Shown here piece after piece: positions 6,255 through 11,206 of a stretch of 11,206 nt of DNA. Source of the DNA: Acidimicrobiales bacterium (GTDB taxonomy: Bacteria > Actinomycetota > Acidimicrobiia > Acidimicrobiales > Palsa-688); NCBI GenBank assembly GCA_030039575.1, contig JASHVH010000080.1, positions 1 through 11,206 of the forward strand. The letters run 5' to 3'. The translations under genes were made by a program, and so were the position numbers. The notes under the pieces are model-generated. The model saw only the letters and a list, made by a program, of their open reading frames with translations, had not been told where the DNA came from and made no database searches. Position 1 is the stretch's first letter. The number at the start of each line of letters is the position of its first letter.

Positions 6255-7445
6255 TTGTACCTGGCTGCCGCCCAGGCACCCATCTACCACATGACGTACT
6301 TTCAGGCGGTCATCATCGGCCTCATCCAGGGGTTCTTCGAGCTGTTCCCGCTATCGAGCCTCGGTCATACAGTGCTGATCCCGTCGTGGATCGGAGGGAG
6401 TTGGGCCACACTGGTGCGCCAGGAGTCAGAGGCCGAGAGCCCGTACCTGGCATTTATAGTTGGGCTCCACCTCGCTAATGCGGTGGCCCTGCTGATCTTC
6501 TACATCACGGCGTGGGCCAGGATAATTTCCGGCTTTTTCCGCAGCCTGGTCCGGAGGCGGGTCGAAACCGACACCGAGCGCCTGGCTTGGCTCATCGTCG
6601 TGGCCACGGTGCCGGTCGGGACCATCGGCCTACTGCTCGAGCACGAGTTCCGGGTGCTGTTCGCCAAGCCCGTGGCCGCCGCTGTTTTCCTGATGTGCAA
6701 CGGGCTAATCCTCGCCGCCGGCGAATGGTACCGGCGCCGCCACCAGGGACCGGTGGCCGCGCCCGCCGCTGCTCCCCGGGTAGCTACCGCCGGTGCGCCG
6801 GCGCCACCCTCCAGTACCGCAATATCGGGGCCCCGCCCATCGGGGCCCGGCCTCTTGGGACCTCGCTCATCGGGACCTGGCTCATCGGGACCTGGCCCAT
6901 CGGGGCCCGGCCTCTTGGGACCTGGCTCATCGGGACCTGGCTCATCGGGACCTCGCTCATCGGGACCTGGCTCATCGGGACCTGGCTCAGGTGGAAAGGG
7001 GGCCCTGGCCCGCTTCCGGGACGAGCGCATGGTCGCCATCGACGAGGACGCAGAGCACCAGTTGACCGGCATCGGGTTCGTCAACTCTGTGTGGATCGGG
7101 GCCTCGCAGGCTCTGGCGCTCCTGGCCGGCATCAGCCGCGAGGGCGTGGTGATGGTCGGCGGGCTGTTCCGGGGCCTGAACAACGAGAACGCCTTACGTT
7201 TTGCCTTCCTGCTGTCGACGCCGGTCATCTTCGCCGCTGGAGCGCTCAAGGTGCCGGACCTGACCGGCCCCCTCGGCAACGGCGTACGGGGCCAGGTCGT
7301 AGTCGGCAGCATTGCGGCCGTCGTGGCGTCTCTTTTGGCCATAACGTTCCTGACCCGTTACTTCAAGACGAGGACGCTCGTGCCGTTCGCGGTCTACTCG
7401 CTCCTGTTCGGCTTCGCTTCACTGCTTCGCTTCGGCCTGTTTTAG
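6255..7445 (+). CDS. uppP: Undecaprenyl-diphosphatase UppP (BacA family) with repeat-containing linker
   Basis: Integral membrane phosphatase that converts undecaprenyl diphosphate to the monophosphate lipid carrier for peptidoglycan synthesis and can confer bacitracin tolerance. The first signature is present as QGFFELFPLSSLGH (Q25, E29, H38: the E/Q-x3-E motif). The second, usually PGxSRSG, reads AGISREG (R295 kept, the second Ser replaced by Glu296). Several hydrophobic segments are seen before and after a cytoplasmic-type linker. The protein has 396 residues against about 270-280 normally; the excess is a linker (about residues 160-265) with eleven pentapeptides. The start is TTG at 6255, chosen because GAGGAGAG (6241-6248) lies 6 nt upstream; an ATG at 6291 is the alternative. 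The stop is 10 nt from the convergent GH2 gene. Family assignment is firm; activity is less certain given the altered second motif. Confidence 0.9.
   Translation: MYLAAAQAPIYHMTYFQAVIIGLIQGFFELFPLSSLGHTVLIPSWIGGSWATLVRQESEAESPYLAFIVGLHLANAVALLIFYITAWARIISGFFRSLVRRRVETDTERLAWLIVVATVPVGTIGLLLEHEFRVLFAKPVAAAVFLMCNGLILAAGEWYRRRHQGPVAAPAAAPRVATAGAPAPPSSTAISGPRPSGPGLLGPRSSGPGSSGPGPSGPGLLGPGSSGPGSSGPRSSGPGSSGPGSGGKGALARFRDERMVAIDEDAEHQLTGIGFVNSVWIGASQALALLAGISREGVVMVGGLFRGLNNENALRFAFLLSTPVIFAAGALKVPDLTGPLGNGVRGQVVVGSIAAVVASLLAITFLTRYFKTRTLVPFAVYSLLFGFASLLRFGLF
6822..6986 (+). repeat. 15-bp tandem repeat encoding SSGPG pentapeptides
   Basis: Eleven in-frame 15-bp units (165 bp) encode residues 190-244 of UppP, each of the form x-(S/L)-G-P-(G/R): ISGPR, PSGPG, LLGPR, SSGPG and so on. 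There is a higher-order 60-bp period of four units (PSGPG, LLGPx, SSGPG, SSGPx): 6841-6900 and 6901-6960 differ at only a few bases. Unit length is a multiple of three, so copy changes keep the frame. Confidence 0.95.
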
Positions 7446-7455
7446 GAGTGGTCCT

Positions 7456-9696
7456 TTAGCGGCCCGTCAGAGAGCTTTCGTACCGGTTCGATCTCGACTG
7501 CACCGGGCTACCCCACCGGAGCTCCAGGTGGAGCTCGAGCGGCCAGGACGACCCGTCAGATAAAGGGCCCCCGGTGTCGGCTTCCAGTGCCGACAGTGGC
7601 GGCAACGTGCAGTTGAGCGTGCCCACGAAGCAGCACGAATTGGCCGCCACATCCCCGCCGAACAGCCATTTTCTCCCCCCGCCCGGCCAGGCCAACCTGG
7701 CCTCGACCACGGCGCCGGCCAATTCCTCCAGCAGGTCGTTCACTACGTGTACGTCGAGGGAAAGGCCCGCCCCCGGCGGGTAACTCGGGGCCGGCCAGTC
7801 CGCGGCCACCAGCACAGGGGCGCACGCGTCGCGTAGGGCTGCGTAACCCGCCTTCGGTACCCGTTGATGGTCGAGCAACGACCAGCTGACAGCCGGCTGC
7901 GAGTCGTTCAGCAGGAACACGGCGAAACCGCCGGTTGGGCGGAACTGGAGCCGGCGCAGCGCCTCGACCTGGAAGCGGACCAGGCGGGCCTGGTACGCCT
8001 GCGTGGCGTCGCGCCACGCTTCGAAAGTGGCGTAGGCCGAGGGCGGCACGAGGTCGTCGAAAATGGTTTTCTGCATACAAAAATGCCCCGCCAGACGGTC
8101 CCAGTCGAGGTCCGGCCATTGTTGCGGCTCCATGAAGTCGGCCGTGAAGGGGACGGCCTGCGCACCGAGCTCGCCGACGAAGCGGCCGGCCGCCGGCCAA
8201 GCGGCCATCGCCCGGGGCAGGTCGTCCCAGCGGCCGTGGTACCAACCGAAGTAGAGGTGACTGTCGGTGCCCCACGCCGGGTGCGGGAGCATGCCCGAGT
8301 GGGCCAGCACAGGGCGGGTCGGGTCGGCTTTTTCGAGCGCTCGCTTGATGCTGGTGTCGAGGACCGACTTGTTCCAACCGGGCAGGGCCTGCGCCACCGC
8401 CGAACGCATCACCCGAGTCGGCCCGGGGGCGCGCCCCGCCGGCAGCTCGTGCGAGAACGGTTCGTCGTGGCCGCACCAGACCAGGATCGAGGGGTGGTGG
8501 CCGAGGAGGTCGACGGCGGCCGCCACCTGGCGCACGGCCTGGCGCCGGACTCCCGTGTAGCCGCGGTGAAGGGGCATGTCCTGCCAGAGGAGCACCCCAA
8601 GCTCGTCCGCCGCGTCGTACAGCTCCGTCCGGCCGATGTGAGCGTGCACCCTCAACAGGTTGAGCCCGGCTTCCGCCGCCAGGCGAACGTCCCGGGCCAC
8701 GTCGCCCGGTGAGGCGTAGGCCAGGTCCCGGCGGGTCGGCCCCAGGTTGGCCCCTTTCAAGAAAACCCGCTCCCCGTTGACGGACCAGACGAGGTTTTGG
8801 GCGCTGACCTCCCGGAGACCGGTCCTGAGGGTCTTCGAGCACGCCGGCTCTGCGCCCGCTTCGACCGTTACACACACGTCGTAAAGCGACTGGTTGCCCA
8901 GCCCCGCCGGCCACCACAACTCGGGCTCGTCGACGACCAGGCGCCAGCGCACCCGGTTGGCACCGACGGCGAGCGGTTGGCGGGTCTCTACGCGTGCCGC
9001 CGGCACGGTGCGCTCGCCATCAAAGGTGCCCGTCCGGCGGGCTTCTGTGCGCAGGGCCACGGTGACCGCCTCGACACTGTCGAGCACGGCCGTCAACTCG
9101 AGGACGGCGCTCTTGGCGTCCGCTTCTATGCAAACGGCCTTCAGCGAGGACAGGCGCACGGGGCCGCTCAGGTCCACCCTGACCGGTGCCCAGATGCCGC
9201 CCGGGTTGTAGGCAGGGTCGATGCAGTCCCAGTAACCGAAGACACCCAGGAGCGCCTTTTTGGCCGCCCGGCGGGCCGGGCGGTCGCAGACCACCTCGAG
9301 CGCGAGCACGTGTTCGGAGCGCGTCGCCAGGGCCGAAGTTATATCGAAAGTATGAGGAAAAAAGTAGCCTTCGGTGTCCCCCACGTAGGAGCCGTCCAAC
9401 CAGACGTCGGACTGGTAAAAAATGCCGTCCATCGTCAACCACGCCTGTTGGCCCGGTCCGAGGGGCTCGACTTCGAACCGTCTTCGGTAAAAAAGCGGGC
9501 CGTCCGAGGCGGCAAAGGCGGGTTCGGACCGCCAGTGGCCCGGCACTTCCATCGGCTGCCACGCGGCGTCGTCAAGGTCCGGGCGCGGGAACTGCCGCCG
9601 GAGGTCATCTTCGGCCTCCGCCGCCATCCACCGACCGCCTAGGTCCACCTTGGCCGGACCGATATCGGCCACGCCCAACTCGGCCAATCCCGTCAC
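7456..9696 (-). CDS. Glycoside hydrolase family 2 protein, beta-mannosidase-like
   Basis: A 746-residue cytoplasmic glycosidase (no signal peptide). The GH2 jelly-roll sugar-binding domain comes first (LGGRW; PGHW at about 52-55; MDGIFYQSDVWLDG; GYFFPHTFDIT), followed by GYWDCIDPAYNPGGIW, an Ig-like sandwich, and the TIM barrel (VFLKGANLGPTRRD; LNLLRVHAH; ELGVLLWQDMP). The acid/base is Glu412 in LVWCGHDEP and the likely nucleophile Glu509 in FVGELGAQ. GH2 enzymes normally have Asn just before the acid/base; here it is Asp411. The WQDMP signature and closing beta-sandwich resemble beta-mannosidases, so an exo-beta-mannosidase or related role is likely, with the substrate unproven. The start is GTG at 9696, preceded by GAGGA about 9 nt upstream; the frame stays open to 9894 but would then overlap the divergent ATPase gene and shows no homology there. 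Converges on uppP. Confidence 0.85.
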   Translation of the reverse strand: MTGLAELGVADIGPAKVDLGGRWMAAEAEDDLRRQFPRPDLDDAAWQPMEVPGHWRSEPAFAASDGPLFYRRRFEVEPLGPGQQAWLTMDGIFYQSDVWLDGSYVGDTEGYFFPHTFDITSALATRSEHVLALEVVCDRPARRAAKKALLGVFGYWDCIDPAYNPGGIWAPVRVDLSGPVRLSSLKAVCIEADAKSAVLELTAVLDSVEAVTVALRTEARRTGTFDGERTVPAARVETRQPLAVGANRVRWRLVVDEPELWWPAGLGNQSLYDVCVTVEAGAEPACSKTLRTGLREVSAQNLVWSVNGERVFLKGANLGPTRRDLAYASPGDVARDVRLAAEAGLNLLRVHAHIGRTELYDAADELGVLLWQDMPLHRGYTGVRRQAVRQVAAAVDLLGHHPSILVWCGHDEPFSHELPAGRAPGPTRVMRSAVAQALPGWNKSVLDTSIKRALEKADPTRPVLAHSGMLPHPAWGTDSHLYFGWYHGRWDDLPRAMAAWPAAGRFVGELGAQAVPFTADFMEPQQWPDLDWDRLAGHFCMQKTIFDDLVPPSAYATFEAWRDATQAYQARLVRFQVEALRRLQFRPTGGFAVFLLNDSQPAVSWSLLDHQRVPKAGYAALRDACAPVLVAADWPAPSYPPGAGLSLDVHVVNDLLEELAGAVVEARLAWPGGGRKWLFGGDVAANSCCFVGTLNCTLPPLSALEADTGGPLSDGSSWPLELHLELRWGSPVQSRSNRYESSLTGR

Positions 9697-9742
9697 CGGG
9701 ACCAGATCCTCATGTCGAGAAAGGTAGCGCCGAAGGCAAAGG

Positions 9743-9748
9743 TACTTT
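9743..9748 (+). promoter_or_regulatory. -10-like hexamer of the ATPase gene, leaderless arrangement
   Basis: TACTTT lies 6 nt before the ATG at 9755 with no SD between, the same geometry as the methyltransferase gene. The 58-bp gap to the divergent GH2 gene (9697-9754) must carry both promoters. An A/T-rich core, GGCAAAGGTACTTTTT (9735-9750), stands out from the GC-rich surroundings. No clear -35 is seen. Confidence 0.45.
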
Positions 9749-9754
9749 TTGTAA

Positions 9755-11179
9755 ATGGCAGCAACCTCTACAGATCGTCCTTCGAACCTGGGTGAACCGC
9801 GCGCGGCGGGTTGGCGGTCGCGCCCTGTCAAGCAGGAAGTACGGGCCAATGTGGCCAAGTCCATCGCCGCCGGCCGCCCGGTCGTGGATGGCATGGTCGG
9901 CTACGACGACACCGTCCTGCCTGCCCTGGAAAACGCCCTCCTGGCCGGCCATGACATCATTTTCCTGGGCGAACGAGGGCAGGCCAAAACCAGGCTCATG
10001 CGCAGCCTGGTCTCACTGCTCGATGAGTGGCTCCCCATAGTGGCGGGTTCGGAAATCCTCGACGACCCCTACCACCCCGTCTCCCGCTACGCCAGGGACC
10101 TGGTCGAAACGCGTGGTGACGACTGCCCGGTCGAGTGGGTAGGCCGAGAGCAACGCTTCGGGGAGAAGCTGGCCACCCCCGATACTTCGATCGCGGACCT
10201 GATAGGCGAGGTCGACCCGGTCAAAGTGGCGGAGGGGCGCTACCTGGCGGACGAGCTCACTCTTCACTACGGGCTGGTACCGAGGACCAACCGGGGCATT
10301 TTTTCCATCAACGAGCTGCCCGACCTGGCCGAGCGGATCCAGGTCGGCCTCCTGAACGTCCTCGAAGAGCGCGACGTCCAGGTCCGCGGTTACAAGATCC
10401 GCCTCCCTCTCGACGTGATGCTGGTGGCGTCGGCCAACCCCGAGGACTACACGAGCCGGGGCCGCATTATCACACCCCTGAAGGACCGTTTCGGGGCGCA
10501 GATCCGGACTCACTACCCCCTGGACGCGGAGGTCGAAGAGGAGGTCATCCGGCAGGAAGCACAATTGCCCGGGGTCGACGATGTGAAAGTAGACGTACCG
10601 CCGTACATGGCCGCCATCGTGGCCAACATCTCCCAGCTGGCGCGCCAGAGCCCACAGGTGAACCAGCGTTCGGGGGTCTCGGTCCGGCTGGGCGTGGCCA
10701 ACTATGAAACGCTCGTGGCGGCAGCCACTCGACGCGGCTTGCGGCTGGGCGAGAGCGAGGCCGTCCCCAGGGTGACCGACCTGACTGCCCTGCTGTCCTC
10801 TACGGCGGGCAAGGTCGAGCTCGACTCCCTCGATGACGGCGAGGAGGACATCGTCGGGCGGTTGACACGCCAAGCCCTATTGAGCGTTTTCCGGGAGGCG
10901 GTCGAGCCTTCCGAGCTCGCCAGGGCCGTCGCCGAGCTCGATGATGGTTCGGCCATCGAGGTGGGTGACGACCTCCCCGCGTCCGCTTATGTCGAAGCGC
11001 TGCGCCAGCACCCGGGTTTGCGAGCGCCGGTCGGCAGGTTGGCCGGGTCGGAGAGCGCGGTGGCCCTCGCCGCGGCGACGGAGCTGGTGCTCGAGGGTCT
11101 TCATTTGTCCAAGCGGCTAAACAAGTACCCGAGCGGCCGGGGCGCCAGTTACAGGGCGCGCCGCTCGGACGGCCGGTAA
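9755..11179 (+). CDS. AAA+ ATPase, magnesium-chelatase ChlI / MoxR-like
   Basis: A 474-residue AAA+ protein. Walker A is GERGQAKT (72-79). Walker B is IFSINELPDL with N186-E187 where most relatives of ChlI have Asp-Glu; the glutamate needed for hydrolysis is kept. Sensor 1 is the Asn in SANPEDY (N228), followed by the arginine-rich RGRIITPLKDRFG. The insert TSIADLIGEVDP resembles the ChlI/MoxR helix-2 insertion. A lid domain (about 250-350) and an Asp/Glu-rich C-terminal extension follow. Relatives typically act with a von Willebrand A partner encoded next door, as chaperone-like remodelling machines; true magnesium chelation is unlikely without chlorophyll genes, though only 11 kb is visible. 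The ATG at 9755 has no SD but has a -10-like hexamer at 9743-9748. The stop is TAA at 11177-11179. Confidence 0.9.
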   Translation: MAATSTDRPSNLGEPRAAGWRSRPVKQEVRANVAKSIAAGRPVVDGMVGYDDTVLPALENALLAGHDIIFLGERGQAKTRLMRSLVSLLDEWLPIVAGSEILDDPYHPVSRYARDLVETRGDDCPVEWVGREQRFGEKLATPDTSIADLIGEVDPVKVAEGRYLADELTLHYGLVPRTNRGIFSINELPDLAERIQVGLLNVLEERDVQVRGYKIRLPLDVMLVASANPEDYTSRGRIITPLKDRFGAQIRTHYPLDAEVEEEVIRQEAQLPGVDDVKVDVPPYMAAIVANISQLARQSPQVNQRSGVSVRLGVANYETLVAAATRRGLRLGESEAVPRVTDLTALLSSTAGKVELDSLDDGEEDIVGRLTRQALLSVFREAVEPSELARAVAELDDGSAIEVGDDLPASAYVEALRQHPGLRAPVGRLAGSESAVALAAATELVLEGLHLSKRLNKYPSGRGASYRARRSDGR

Positions 11180-11190
11180 CAGGTCCTGAT

Positions 11191-11206
11191 ATGGCCAGAG
11201 CCAACT
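11191..11206 (+). CDS. Probable start of the next gene (truncated by window end)
   Basis: ATG at 11191 follows the ATPase stop by 11 nt, with ACAGGT (11179-11184) as a modest SD about 6 nt upstream. Only five codons (MARAN) are visible, so no product can be read. From family context a von Willebrand A domain protein would be expected here; that is an inference, not an observation. Confidence 0.3.

Noticed and set aside
6512..7459. Plus-strand 315-codon frame overlapping uppP
   Set aside because: Shadow frame; its repetitive stretch is the SSGPG array read in a different phase.
7556..8917. A 453-codon minus-strand frame inside the GH2 gene
   Set aside because: Arg/Gly/Pro-rich translation typical of an out-of-frame shadow; the GH2 motifs lie in the other frame.

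Overview
The window is GC-rich, densely coding bacterial DNA that looks like an Actinomycetota chromosome. The grounds are high GC third positions, a DUF2510 membrane protein, an actinobacterial-type SCP2-like protein, GTG/TTG starts, and several genes whose start lies 6-8 nt after a -10-like hexamer with no Shine-Dalgarno (a leaderless pattern). An Escherichia-type NADP isocitrate dehydrogenase beside a cytosolic-type malate dehydrogenase would fit a deep-branching lineage such as Acidimicrobiia, but that placement is inference. There is no rRNA, tRNA, CRISPR array, insertion sequence or phage gene in view.

Layout. 1-477: 3' end of metF (+). 478-668: intergenic stretch with two diverged copies of a hairpin-bearing element. 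669-1510: DNA methyltransferase (-) with a one-base frameshift in a C4 tract that removes its normal C-terminus. 1511-1893: divergent intergenic region. 1894-4173: icd and mdh, two TCA-cycle enzymes 6 nt apart. 4248-4282: two tandem hairpins between convergent genes. 4281-4496: small acidic protein of unknown function (-) with a good SD, a good promoter and a palindrome at the predicted transcript start. 4497-4904: non-coding, holding that promoter, a stem-loop with a duplicated arm and a 14-nt tandem array. 4905-6159: SCP2-like protein and DUF2510 membrane protein (-), 10 nt apart. 6255-7445: UppP-type undecaprenyl-diphosphatase (+) with an unusual Ser-Gly-Pro repeat linker. 7456-9696: GH2 beta-mannosidase-like glycosidase (-). 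9755-11179: MoxR/ChlI-type AAA+ ATPase (+), followed by the probable start of another gene at the window edge.

How the genes relate. Most are housekeeping: folate one-carbon metabolism, TCA cycle, cell-wall lipid-carrier recycling, glycan breakdown. Likely transcription units are icd-mdh, SCP2-DUF2510, and the ATPase with whatever follows it (relatives usually pair with a von Willebrand A protein). I do not see a multi-gene defence or biosynthetic system. The features most worth a second look are the frameshifted methyltransferase, the duplicated structured element next to it, the small-gene promoter palindrome, and the repeat-filled insertion in UppP.
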